Positions 46,401-57,214 of a stretch of DNA of 64,000 nt are shown piece by piece. How positions within the stretch are numbered: the stretch's first letter is position 1; every line of letters begins with the position of its first letter. The position numbers were made by a program, and so were the translations under genes. This stretch comes from Chlorokybus atmophyticus (Eukaryota; Streptophyta; Chlorokybophyceae; Chlorokybales; Chlorokybaceae). Location of the stretch: assembly GCA_009103225.1 (NCBI GenBank), contig RHPI01003169.1, forward strand, positions 124,001-188,000. Direction: 5' to 3'. The notes under the pieces are model-generated. The model was not told the origin of the DNA. It was given only the letters and a program-made list of their open reading frames with translations, and made no database searches.

Positions 46401-46599
46401 CCACCTACAAGTCGGTTTCGACAACCATTGACAAGTCAGCAGCAGCAGTCACCCACAACCCTGACCTGGACTCTCCTATCCCATACGATGAGTCATAGGA
46501 GGATGCCAAAGAAGTGGCCCAACAGAAACCATCTGAACGCCGTTGGCGCACAAGTGGTTGCACATATACTACTGACCAAATCACGGCTCATTGCACGAA

Positions 46600-48560
46600 T
46601 CCCTCTCTACAAGGACTAAGCTGCAGTCCACGAGCAATAGCAGGTGGCCACTGGAGTAGTGGAGTTCCACATGTTTCGCCGACAACAAGGCATCACCGTA
46701 TTGGAACTGTTTGGAGGTAGTGGCCTTGCCGCTGTCCTCAACACCGACGTGCCGGTCACCAAGTACCTCTACTGTGACCTTAATCCACACGGATTGATTT
46801 GTCGGGCCTGGCAGAGTTGTGTGCCCCTCCAGGTCGCTCCCAACCGCATTGCCATGATGGGGAATGAGGCCAGCCTTGTGGACTGTTGGTTGTGTAGCTG
46901 CACAGTACGGAGTGCAAAGAATACCCCCCTGTCTATACTTGTGGGGGAAACACATGTGAGGCTAATGGCATGTGGTACGATGTGGTGCTGTGCGCTCTGA
47001 GTGATGAAAGTGCGTGGCTTACAATGCTAACAGGAGCAAGTCAACAAGCCATTACTAGAGGTAGTGCTACTTATACAGTTTCTTGAATGAGGTCAAGATA
47101 ATTCCACTGTTAAGTGAGGTGTATGAATGCGGCAACTCGTGGATACCACACTCTGATGCGGACCACACAACGTGCACCCACACAACCACAATCACATCAA
47201 GTGACAAGCAATGCACGTGTGCATACACAGCATTCTCTCACGTGTAGATGTGTTTTGGCCGGAATGATGATGTGATGCAGTCACATCAAGTCACAACCTT
47301 CAGAGAGCAAGTCCCAAGCACTCCAAAAGATCAACACCCGTACTTCTTGGTTCCGGTCTTTCAGTTCTCACTTACAGTGTCATCAACGTATAGAGATTAA
47401 ATCCTAAGCTCTTATAGCCAAGTGACATCTATCCAATTCTAAGATGATGGCTAGTTTACGAAATGACCTAGATCAAGCCTAAGTCACAACTCGCAACGGA
47501 CCAGCTAGTATGGCTTAAACTAAGTTCCTACGAAGACTGACTGATAATTGCTTCATGTCGCGTGGGACTCATGCCGGTAGCCGGGGTGAGTGTCTGGCTG
47601 TAGGCATGACCGATCAAAAGGGTTGTCGATGCTGGTAGCACGGTAACGATGCCTGGCTGTAGGCATCAATGAGGAAGTTGGCCCCTCTTGGACCGCTGGC
47701 ATGACAAATCGCCTTGAGCCACCACTTGCGCCACCTACCCAAATGCTACCCGCAGCTGCCACTATCAGCCTTGCAAGATAGCCTAAAGGCACTTCCACAG
47801 AACATCCGTTTAATCACTGCGGATCACCTCCTGGCGGTGGGCAACGTCGACCTGCTGATAGCGAGGATGGGAGTGTCAAGAACACTTCAGGGCAGGCAGA
47901 GGCCAAGGACTCTCTGATCCTCGCTCGCAACTGTTTTGGAAGCTGATGCGCGTTATCAAAGGCCTCTGGGGTACATCATCGAGAACGTGCAGTCCGAGGA
48001 CGATAAGCGTCACGTGGCCAACGGCTCTCGACAGGTGTGTTCCTTATTGGGGCATCTGCTCTCTCAAAATGAACGCAGCGCGTCATGGATCCCGTGCTCA
48101 TCGCGTCCGCGCCAAGTGGACCAACCTGGCTATAGTTGAGGAATTTTTTGCTGCTGAATATCTGCATAGCAGTCGTCCACGCGATCTTATTGTCGACGCT
48201 AATCTGAACCCTGGGTGCACAGCACAACCGGTCACGCGACACAATCACCAGCACTTCTACCAGTGCAACCAGCCTAATCAACCGCGCCGTGCGCTCCCCA
48301 CTCGGGTGTCTTAGCCACCAATATACGCCTTCCGCAACAAAGGTGAAGGCATGGTGTTGGTTTCCAACACAAGCCGGCTGGAGGAACCCAACGCTCGCGA
48401 GCGCGAACGCGCCATGAGATTCTTTCCAGGCAGTATGACAGGTTCCATGCTGACCCGCAGCAGTGTTAGTTGTTGGGACGAGCGATGGACTATAATATCA
48501 CGGTGTGGTTGTGAAAGATGTGCTTTGCTCTCCAGGACCGCCATGTGTTCTTTGAGGAGC
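46600..48560 (+). pseudogene. Cytosine-5 methyltransferase of copy B, interrupted
   Basis: Motif I QGITVLELFGGSGLAAVL at about 46687-46740, then KYLYCDLNPHG, insertion 46796-47710, then LSHHLRHLPKCYPQLPLSA, LPQNIRLITADHLLAVGNVDLLIA. The motif IV codons for Glu-Cys-Gln are present but one base out of frame (atgggagtgtcaag, 47865). Motif VI IIENVQSEDDKRHV (47975) and motif VIII ARHGSRAHRVRAKWTNLA (48078) are intact, as are LEEPNARERERAMRFFPG and part of the C-terminal end. Confidence 0.85.
46796..47710. mobile_element. Insertion with short inverted termini in copy B methyltransferase
   Basis: About 915 bp absent from copy A. The left end gatttgtcgggcc and right end ggcatgacaaatc are inverted repeats with two mismatches over 13 bases. 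The first ~200 bp (gtcgggcctggcag onward) recur at 52468-52690. No target duplication is evident, so class and borders are uncertain. Confidence 0.5.
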
Positions 48561-48599
48561 TTTAACACATGGCGGGGGGGTGGGCTGATCGCATTCAAG

Positions 48600-49346
48600 A
48601 GACTAAAGCAGCACACACCGCCCTCGAAATTGCCCACATGGAGGAGCAAGCAGCAGTCACTGTGGAGGACATTCCAATGGTCGCCAACGCTACCTCCTGG
48701 TCCCATGCCATTGGGCCACTGGCTACAGGCCAGATACGAGAACAACTCAAAGCTCTCCTCAACAAGGGGAGGAGCCAGTTCAGCATCAGCGTGAAGGAGC
48801 TGGGCATCTGCTCAGTTTACCATATGGACATCGAGTTGGTGGTCACCGAACCGGTGTTCCAACGACAGTACAGACTCTCCAAGTTGGAAGAAGACTTGGT
48901 GGAGCAGAGGTGCAAGGCGCTTTTAGTGCAGGCCTCATTAAGGAGTCCACATCGGACTTTGCGGCCGCGACCGTCATGCCCCTATAGAAGGATTCAGCAG
49001 GCAACTGGACAGACCGGCGCATGTGCGGTGATTATCGCCCGCTCAACAACAAGACCAAGCAAGACAGGTAATCAATGCCTATTGCAAAAGGTATCTTTGA
49101 TGATGTAGAAGACTATACGGTCTTCAGTATCCTGGACATGCGCCAAGGGTACAACCAAAATGCCATCAAGGAGGAGGACAAGCACAAGACCTCGATCAAG
49201 GGCAACCGGCAGCTGTACTGGTAGAAGGTCATGCCCTTCGGACTGAAGAATGCTCTTGCCAAGTTCTAGCACGTCATGGACAAAGCCCTCGAGAGATTGA
49301 ACTTCGCACGCTGCTACATCGACGACATCCTCATCTTCAACTTTCA
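48600..49346 (+). pseudogene. Reverse transcriptase of copy B (3' deleted)
   Basis: THTALEIAHMEEQAAVTVED, VFQRQYRLSKLEEDLVEQR, MCGDYRPLNNKTKQDR in another frame, DDVEDYTVFSILDMRQGYNQ, then RCYIDDILIF with an intact catalytic YIDD. Stops include TAG at CAG or Lys positions of copy A. A deletion at about 49347 removes the rest of RT and RNase H. Confidence 0.82.
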
Positions 49347-50745
49347 GTAGGCAGCGCGCGCAAAGAGCATCGCGTCAGTCAACGCACTCAGCACTATCCC
49401 TTGGCCGACAACAAGCTGTATCGATGGATGTAGCATGAGGACAAGGAGGTCCCAGCACCAGCTGCGTGACAAGGCATTATTGCTGCCCTCCACACCGAGC
49501 TCGGACATTTCGGTGTTAGCCGCACGGCCGGTTTGGTCATGACTTAGTACTAGTGGTATGCTGTGCACTAACAGGTGCACAAGTCCATCAGCGACTGCCA
49601 GCTTTGTGACATGGTCCGCGCGAGCCTCAACACGCGCTACGCCACTTTGCATACCCTCCCTATCTCGGGACCGTTCTACCGCTGGGGACTGAACATCCTC
49701 GTGGACTTATCGCCCTCAGCACGAGGCAACCGCTACATCCTCGTTATGATCGAGCACTTCTCCAAGTGGGTGGAGCTGGTGGCCCTTCTCGACAATAGTA
49801 GCGAGGGAGTAGCCCAGGCTTTCCTCTCCCATTCTCAGACGCTTCGGCAGCTGTGCCGAAGTCGTTACCGAGCAGTGTACGGAGTTTAGAGGAGCCTTTT
49901 AAAAGCTCATAGACAAATGCTTCATCGACCATCGCCGCACTTCACGCGACCATCCACAAGCCGATGGTCTCGCTGAGCGTACCGTGTAGACCATTAAGAA
50001 GGCTTTGCACAAGTACGTCCTCGACTACGAGAAGAACATATGGGTTGACCACCACCCATGGGTAGCACTGGGGCACCGGCTGTTCAAGCAGGCAGCACTG
50101 CGGGAGTACAGCCCGTACTATTTGGTGTTCAAAGGCAGCCATTGCTCCCCTTTTCGCGCACAGCAGGAGGTCGACAGAGTGGTGGACAATTTTGACAACC
50201 CCGACAAGATGTTGTATGATGTGAAAGTGCGCAGCGTATTGTTTGAGCACACTGTCCCCATGGCCTTCAACAACCTGCGCGTTGCTCAGCACCGCGACAC
50301 GCTTTGCTACGAGCGTGTGCGCAGCGGTTTCCACAGGGAGCGAGAATGCCGCTTCCAACTAGGAGACTTCGTGTACCGCATGGCGGCCACACATGACACC
50401 CTCGACACCTCCGTCGGGCGCGCTGTCTATAATGTATTGAAGGTGTATCCCACAGGGGTACGGGACCTTCTGGGACAACAAGGCGAACGCACGAAGGACA
50501 ACATGGTGAACTGCGCGCTCTATCATCTTCCCCACGTTGCTGGCTGCGGCAAGATCCAGCACGCGCGACCGCTGCGAAGCACCCGCTGCGAGAAATGCGG
50601 CAGTGCCAACAACGATCCGACGATGCTGTTTTGCAAAGGCTGCAACCAAGATATGCACTGTTACTGCCTTGACCCTCCATTGGACAAGGTGCTGTGAGAA
50701 TATTAATGCAGTGACTGCCGCATCAGCGATCCCCCACACAGTCGG
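49347..50745 (+). pseudogene. Integrase and PHD finger of copy B
   Basis: Zinc domain end (SDCQLCDMVRASLNTR), core with YRWGLNILVDLSPS (Asp to Asn at the first catalytic site), frame changes, then a long open part (50005-50697): VALGHRLFKQAALREYSPYY, FQLGDFVYRMAATHDTLDT, and the PHD finger STRCEKCGSANNDPTMLFC, KGCNQDMHCYCLDPPLD. Stops then replace the codons before YxCSDC. Confirms the integrase-PHD fusion seen in copy A. Confidence 0.82.
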
Positions 50746-50786
50746 TAAAAGCTGAGTCCTGGAGCAGGAGGCTACCCCAGAACTTT

Positions 50787-50907
50787 GGGGGGGGGGGGGG
50801 GGGGGGGGNNNNNNNNNNNNNNNNNNNNNNNNNNNNNNNNNNNNNNNNNNNNNNNNNNNNNNNNNNNNNNNNNNNNNNGGGGGGGGGGGGGGGGGGGGGG
50901 GGGGGGG
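50787..50907. repeat. Poly-G tract with assembly gap
   Basis: 22 G, 70 undetermined bases (50809-50878), then 29 G. Copy A has seven G here (35121-35127), just before repeat B1. Confidence 0.95.
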
Positions 50908-50909
50908 CT

Positions 50910-51141
50910 TGTTGACTGTGTGTCCTGCAGCACAGTAAGTACAGTAAGGAGGAGAGCGTCACGAGCTCCACTACTGACCGATCCTCATATGGGTTCATCC
51001 CTGAGCGTATGCCTATGTCTGGGGGGTTGTCTTTGTTTGTGTTGCTCTAATGCTGCGCGCAGCACCAGCATGCCCACGGCATGAGTGCTCGTCTGTAGCA
51101 TCCCTGAGACAGCGTGACCCTCGACCATGGCAGGCACGACA
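50910..51141 (+). repeat. Copy B repeat B1
   Basis: Starts TGTTGACTGTGTG and ends ggcacgaca. Matches B2 at 51780-52012 and lies directly before A2, as in copy A. Confidence 0.82.
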
Positions 51142-51143
51142 GC

Positions 51144-52012
51144 TGTCATGCCATATACCCTCGCATGCCAGTCCTCCTTGAGCATGCCTACATCCAGCCC
51201 CAAGCCCGGGCTACCAGCATGAAGACCGCGCGCGCCCCAGTCTACTGCTAGCTACTTCGTACTCCATGTAGCATGTAGCTAGGGCTACTCTATATGCCTC
51301 TTTGTAGGAACCGCGCATAGCTGATCAGTTAGGAATCTATTATCAGCTCATGTGCTACATTGAGTCTTATGACATTTCCGTGGTAGCATACGGTCTCGAT
51401 ATGACCGTTGACCTAGTGCCCACGTGAAACTGCACAGTCATAATTTGACATGTACAAGCAGGATGTCATGTCACTAGACTCGGTGGTGACACTGTGAGTG
51501 AGTACTTATAGTAGAGACTCAGACTTTGAGAGCTTGTGAAGCGACTTGAACTAGAAGCACACCATCCTGATTGCCAAGAACTGCCTTACCACGTGAGACA
51601 CAATGTATGCTCTTGTGCGCTGTGCCTGTTATTGCTGTGAGCTTGGCGGTGGTGTGTTTGCTGCATCAGTTAGGACATAGCATCTCTGAGTTGCTTGTTC
51701 ATTCACCTCACTTATCAATGCAATACATCATCCACTTACGCAAAGAACTGTGTATACAGCACTACCTGTCGTAGTGGCTTGTTGACCGTGTGTACTACAG
51801 CACAGTAAGTACATTAAGGAGGAGAGCGTCACCAGCTTTACTACTGACCGATCCTCACATAGGTTCATCCCCGAGCCTATGCCTGTGTTTGGGGGGGGTG
51901 TTTTTGTTTGTGTTGCTTTAATGCTGCGCGCAGCACTCGCATGCCCACGGCATGAGCGCTCGTCTCTGGTATGCTCGAGACGGCGTGACCCTCGACCATA
52001 GCAGGCACGAAA
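51144..52012 (+). repeat. Copy B repeats A2-B2 (3' terminal repeat)
   Basis: A2 (51144-51786) matches A1 at 40734; B2 (51780-52012) matches B1. It ends cgaaa where copy A has CGACA. Confidence 0.82.
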
Positions 52013-52694
52013 AGGACCTGTCCCATCACAGGACATTAACTTCGAAATTGACAAACCTCGTAATTGTCAAACACTAGGCAAGTCAACCTCTAATTTGTGA
52101 ACTGCCACAATTCCTCCTGTTTGACCGAAACACCTCATACTGGCAAACCGCATGACTGACCTGCGATTTGCCAGTTGCAGCACGTATGCTGCCCCAGTGT
52201 GACAGCACTGGCACTCCACAAGTCATGCAGAGCATATGGCATCGACAAGCCCTGTGTGCTCGTATACAGTGCCTTGTGCAGCTACATAGCCCTAGCTACC
52301 AAGTAGACATGGACTGACCGCATAAGCACACATACGAAGTGCTACACATCATGGCATGCGGAATCCTCACTTGGTCCCTCTTACTTACCGCATAAGTAAG
52401 GAACTAAAAGCCGCTTTATCCAGCCCGTAGGCATGACGTCGCATATACGCATGTGCTTGTGCATGCCCTGTCGGGCCTGGCAGGGTCGTGTGCTCCTCCG
52501 GGTCAATCTCAACTGAATTGCCATGATGGGGGCTGATGCCAGTCCTGTGGAGCGTTGGTTGGTGTAGTTGCACAGTGTGGAAGGCGAAAAATACCCCCTA
52601 CCTGTACGTACTGGTGTGTAGCGCACATGTGATGATGATGCCAACATGATACCCTCTGGTGCTGTGCGCTTTGCGTAATGCAATGCGTTATTGA
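52013..52694. other. Spacer with dispersed repeat fragment
   Basis: Between copies B and D. 52468-52690 resembles 46801-47000 (gtcgggcctggcag..., catgatgggg..., tgcacagt...). No gene seen. Confidence 0.5.
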
Positions 52695-53320
52695 TCTTGC
52701 AAGGTGCGGAACTCGCCGCGGAACTCTACTCCTTAGTCGGTGATGACTTTAGCTCATGAGCCGAAGCGATCAAGCATATGGTCGAGGATGGCCTGAGCGG
52801 TCCCTTTGATGCTTCTTTCGGGAAGAAAAACTAGCTCAATCCACTTGAAGAAGTGCTCGATCATGACGAGGATGTACTTATTGCCACGATCTGAGCATGC
52901 TAAGTCTCCAAGGTTGTCCAGTCCCCACCGGTAGAACATGCCGGCGATGGGTACATGGTGCAAGGTGTTGGTGTGAGTGTTGAGGCTGGCACGCACAAGG
53001 TTGCAATACGAGCAGTTCGCAACGAAGGTGCGCACCTGAGTGTGCATGCCATGTTTTCAGTGTTGGGCACTTACTAGGTTGATGGTGTCCTTAACACTGA
53101 AGTGTCATAGCTCTATATGAAGAGCAGTAATGATGACCTCGCGCCAATGCGAAGCAGGCATCTCCTTATGGTGGATAAGGACCCGTCGAAAGACAAGTCC
53201 ATCCTCCCATAGATAATGTCGGCAGCGCTAATTGACACGGTCATGCTCACGCGTGCGCGCAGTCCTGCCGTTTGTTGTCCATGCTATAGATAGGTCATGG
53301 AGTTCTTGTCCATCCCGATG
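52695..53320 (-). pseudogene. Integrase of copy D (truncated)
   Basis: Zinc-domain Cys pair NCSYCNLVRASLNT, then FYRWGLDNLGDLACSDRGNK (first Asp), MIEHFFKWIELVFLPERS, HMLDRFGS, and after a TGA the segment VITD*GVEFRGEF with the second Asp. The third catalytic motif is missing. Confidence 0.8.
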
Positions 53321-53322
53321 TC

Positions 53323-54810
53323 TTAACGTAACTCTACACCGGGGAGTTGGCCATCATCTGGTGTCGCCTGTTTAAGTGCGTCAGTGTCGACGGGGATGAG
53401 CGCTAGCATTTCCGCTGACTTTAGTATCGTCGGAGTTGCTCTCATGATGAAAACCCGTTCAAAGCGTAGTGCAGCTACGGCAAACATGGTGGCCACATGT
53501 GGTGGTGGTGCTGGTGGACCCAGGTCATGTCGGGCACCGGTGGCGTGGTTAATGGAGAGGTGGAGGTTACGACTAAGGCCGTCGGCGTCTTGGTTGGCTA
53601 GGCCCGCCCCGTGTGTTGTCTTGAAGTCGTACTCTTGTGGCAGCAAGGCCCACCTGGCCAACTTGCCAATCAAGTGCTGGTTGGCCATCAGTCAGCGCAA
53701 AGGCTGAAGGTTGATAATTATAAAGAACTGTCTTCCGAATGGGAAAGGTCCGCAGAAGGAAATGGCCCATAATGCAGCAAGGCATTCGCCTTCGTAGCTG
53801 CTGAAGTTGGCTTCAGTGCTGTTGTTGCTGCTGCTGGCGTAAGACACCACCCGTTCCTTCTTGTCGTCATGCTGAACCAGCACAGCACCCTGCCGAGCTT
53901 TCTGTAATCGGTGTGGAGTACAAAAGGCTTGGTGTAGTCTGGTCGCTGAAGAATGGGGGCTAATGTGAGCCTCTGCTTCAGCTCTTAAAAGGCCTCTTGC
54001 CGGGCTTCTTTCCAGCTCCACTCTGTCTCCTTCTTCAGAAGCTCATGGAGGGGGCGCGCAACCTTGGCGAAGTCCTTTATGAACCTCCCATAATAGTTGG
54101 CAAGGCCAAGGAAGGCACGTAGCCAAGTCAGGTCCGTTGAGGCTGGGATAGATGCCAAGGCCTCCACCTTGGCCTGCTAAATGTACACGCCATTGGGCAC
54201 AATCATATCGCCGAAGTAGGGGACCTTGTGGTGTGGTGAAGAAAGTGCACTTGTCGGGGTGTACAGTCATCCCTACTGCACCTCTTCGATGAAGAGAAGA
54301 TGCTCCTCTGCCGTGTGACTGAAGATTATGATGTCGTCTATGTAGCAACGCGCAAAGGAGCAGCCCTTCAACGCCTTGTCCATCACCCGCTGGAACTTTG
54401 CGGGCGCGTTCTTCCATCCGAGAGGCATGACCTCCCAGTGCTAGAGCTGCCGATTGCTTCAGATTGCCGCCTTGTGCTTGTCTTCGGGCTTGATCTCAAT
54501 CTTGTACCCCTGTCGCATGTTGAAATGCCGAACACGGTGCAGGAGCCGACGTCATCAAAGACGCCATCTACGATTGGCATGGGATACCGTACTTGCTTGG
54601 TCTTGTTATTGAGTGGGCGATACACCCCACACATACACCGTACTGTCCGGTTTCTCTCCAAGTCCTTCTTGGGTGGCATAACTGTGGCGACGGCGAAGTC
54701 GGATGGACTTCTCGATGAGTCCTGCCTGCAGCAATGCTTGGCTCCGCTGCTCTACCAAGTTCTCTTCCAACCAGGACAGCTCGTACGCTTTAACACCAGT
54801 CGTCAATGAG
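53323..54810 (-). pseudogene. RT and RNase H of copy D
   Basis: From 54809: LEENLVEQRSQALLQAGLIEKS, MCGVYRPLNNKTKQVRYPMP, DGVFDDVGSCTVFG, then frame changes around the catalytic region, LRAFLGLANYYGRFIKDFAK, and RNase H (AVLVQHDDKKERVVSYASSS, EANFSSYEGECLAALWAI, HGAGLANQDADGLSRN). Several frame breaks and one TAG replacing a Tyr codon before HWEVMP. Confidence 0.82.
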
Positions 54811-54897
54811 GTTGATGTCCGTCTGGTAGACTGAGCACTTGCTCAACTCCTTGACATTGCAGCGGAACTGAGCTCTCCACGTGTTGAGGAGAGTCTC

Positions 54898-56190
54898 CTA
54901 CTGCTCATTTACATGCCTTGTAGCCAAGGATCCCATGGCATGATCCCATGATGTGGCTGTCGCCTTTACAGGAATGTCCTCCACCATGACTGCTGCTTGC
55001 TTCTTCGCGTGAGTGATAGTAAAAGCGGTGTGGGCCACGACAGTGTCGGAGCAATTGACCCACTCCTTATACAAGTGCTTGAGATCCGTGAGAGACACTT
55101 GTCGGTTTTGAATGGCGAAGCATAGCATTAGCAACCAGACCATACTATTCTGCTCAATGGCGCGGCCGAGGAGTTGCCTCTGCTTACTGTCCATCAGCGA
55201 CCAGCCGGTTATGCCGCCCAAAAAGAAGCCCATGGCGCGTTCTCGTTCATGTGTGTTGGGTTCTTTCAGTCGGCCCGTGTTGCTATTCAAGACCATGCCG
55301 TCCCCGGCATCTTGAAAGGCATATGAGCCTGGGTATAAAAAAGTAGGGAGAGCTCGGCGTGGTTCTCCTGGTTGGTTGCACCAATGTAGTTGTGCATGGT
55401 CGTGGCGGGAGACTGGGTTTTGAGTCTTGCCAGTGTTGCAGATGTCATCCACGAGCAAGCTTCTGAGACGTGATTTGAGGAAGTGTTCAGCTACTGTTAG
55501 TTTTTTCACAGCGGCAAGGTTGGTCCACTTGGCGCGGATGCGGTGTGCACGCGATCCATAACATGTAGCGTTCATTTTGAAGGGATGCAAAATGATGGAG
55601 CACACCACGCAATAGCTGTACTGCACATTTTGGTGGCAATCATCTTTCAAGTGGACATTCTCGACAATGTAAGCTAGAGAATGTTGGATTTGCTGGTGCT
55701 GCAGCAGATGGATAACCCATTGTAACTCAAAAAAACAGCGCTGAGCGCGGATTGTCCAATCCACGATATGTGCCGGCTTTGGAGTGACCCTGGTACTCCC
55801 ATCCAGCGGTCAATAGATCTTTATTGCTCAGGGCAATGAGATCATTGACAGAGACGAGGCAAATGTCTTGAGGTAGAGCCTTAAAACTTCCACGCAATGC
55901 AGACAGAGGCAGGAGGTGCGAATAACGCAAGTGCAGCTGATGAAGATAATGGCGAACATCAGTTTAAGCATGCGGATAATAGTCACAGTAGTAATACTGT
56001 ATTACCTTGACACCGGTATCGAGGCGGGCCACCAAGCCGCTGTCAATCCCGCCAAACAGCTCCGGCAAGGTGACTCCTTGTTGGCGCCGCTGCACCAACG
56101 TCCACAACTCCGGTGGCGATGGTAAACTGTTGTGCTACAGGAACATCCTCGTGATAGACTGGAAAGCGCATATGAAGTGGTTGCCGGTCC
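54898..56190 (-). pseudogene. Cytosine-5 methyltransferase of copy D, catalytic Cys lost
   Basis: SALRGSFKALPQDICLVSVND, then LLTAGWEYQGHSKAG near 55790, where the catalytic Cys of motif IV is Tyr; LDNPRSALFFELQWV; motif VI AYIVENVHLKDD; motif VIII TCYGSRAHRIRAKWTNLA; YPGSYAFQDAGDGMVLNSNT; LKEPNTHERERAMGF; LGRAIEQNSMVWL. A frame of nearly 290 codons is open at 55764-54898. Confidence 0.87.
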
Positions 56191-56199
56191 AGCAACACA

Positions 56200-56860
56200 T
56201 GTGCATCCACCTCTGCTCTCCAGCGACGCTCGGTTGGGTCTTGCAAAGCCACCTCCTTGGTTACCTGCTCCTGAGTAAGTTTTGGAGTAGGGCATGGGCA
56301 GCGTGGCGACAGTTGTAGCGGTGGCTTCCATGCGTCGGCGTGCGCATGTGGGCAACACCAGGTTGAGGGGGATGAACCCAATGATGGAACCATCTCTGCT
56401 GCGCCAGCCGGGTCAGGACCATGCTTGCTTGGTCCGGCTGTCCATGCCAATGGCTACGGGGTAGCTGAAGTCCGACCCGATCAGCAAGTGTTAGCTGGCG
56501 TAGATGACCACACATTGCCGAGCCAGCACCGTGCTTTGAGTGGGGTCTAGCCTAGTCAGAGTGATGGTGAGGACTTCCTTGGTGATGCCGACGGTGCTTT
56601 CTCGTCCTCCCATGGCAGTTGTTAAGGGACGCAGCTGTGAAACCCAAGGCGTTAGCCAAGTGTCTGCCGATGATGCATGGTTGTGCCCCTCCATCCAGCA
56701 TGACACAATTGGGTGCCCACTCGATCAATTTGAACACGTTTTCATTTGCAACCACGACGGCGTTGGCATTGAGTCGTGCGCGATTATTGGAGCGCCAAGG
56801 AACAGCAGCTGCAGTAGGGTGCTGCTCCAGTGTGCTGGATCTCAAGGCTGCCATGGCTCA
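56200..56860 (-). pseudogene. Protease region of copy D
   Basis: RARLNANAVVVANENVFKL, NCVMLDGGAQPCIIGRHLA (LDGGAQ in place of LDSGAQ), NALGFTAASL, then in other frames LIGSDFSYPVAIGMD-like sequence and linker. Related to but clearly diverged from copies A-C. Confidence 0.72.
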
Positions 56861-56940
56861 TTTGCCCACCCCGGGAGCCATGCTCTGTCCTTGTGCACCC
56901 CCTCGTTGTGTATCGCCCCCTGCCCTTGCCCGTGGCCAGG

Positions 56941-57214
56941 TGCACACGGCTTGAAATTCAAGGACCATGCATGGTCCTTCCATGGACTCTGCGGGCCATG
57001 CATGGTCCGAGCCCCGCGACCACGACTACCTGGTCCGCGGGGCCCGAACCGTCCATGGTCCTTTAAGGGGCTCAAAGCCTGGCGCGCAGTAACGCACTAC
57101 GTATGGTCCGTGCCGCACCATGCACGGTGCGGCATGGACCAGTACACCACGCTGGTCCCTGAGAAAGGACCAGTGCGGTCCCGCGGCTCTGCGGCTCTGC
57201 TATGGCAGACCGTA
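56941..57214. repeat. Palindrome-rich stretch
   Basis: Perfect palindrome aaggaccatgcatggtcctt at 56960-56979; related half-sites ccatgcatggtcc near 57000; a hairpin with 16-bp arms (57104-57119/57126-57141, one mismatch). ggacc/ggtcc motifs recur throughout. It lies between copy D and the pogo-like element. Confidence 0.75.

Larger units (their letters stand above)
52695..56940 (-). mobile_element. DNMT Gypsy-type retroelement, diverged copy D (truncated)
   Basis: Minus-strand remnant running protease, methyltransferase, RT, RNase H, integrase. It is clearly more diverged from A, B and C than these are from each other. It breaks off inside the integrase at about 52695, soon after the second catalytic Asp segment, so PHD and repeats are lost. 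On the other side it ends near 56940 beside a palindrome-rich stretch. Confidence 0.83.
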
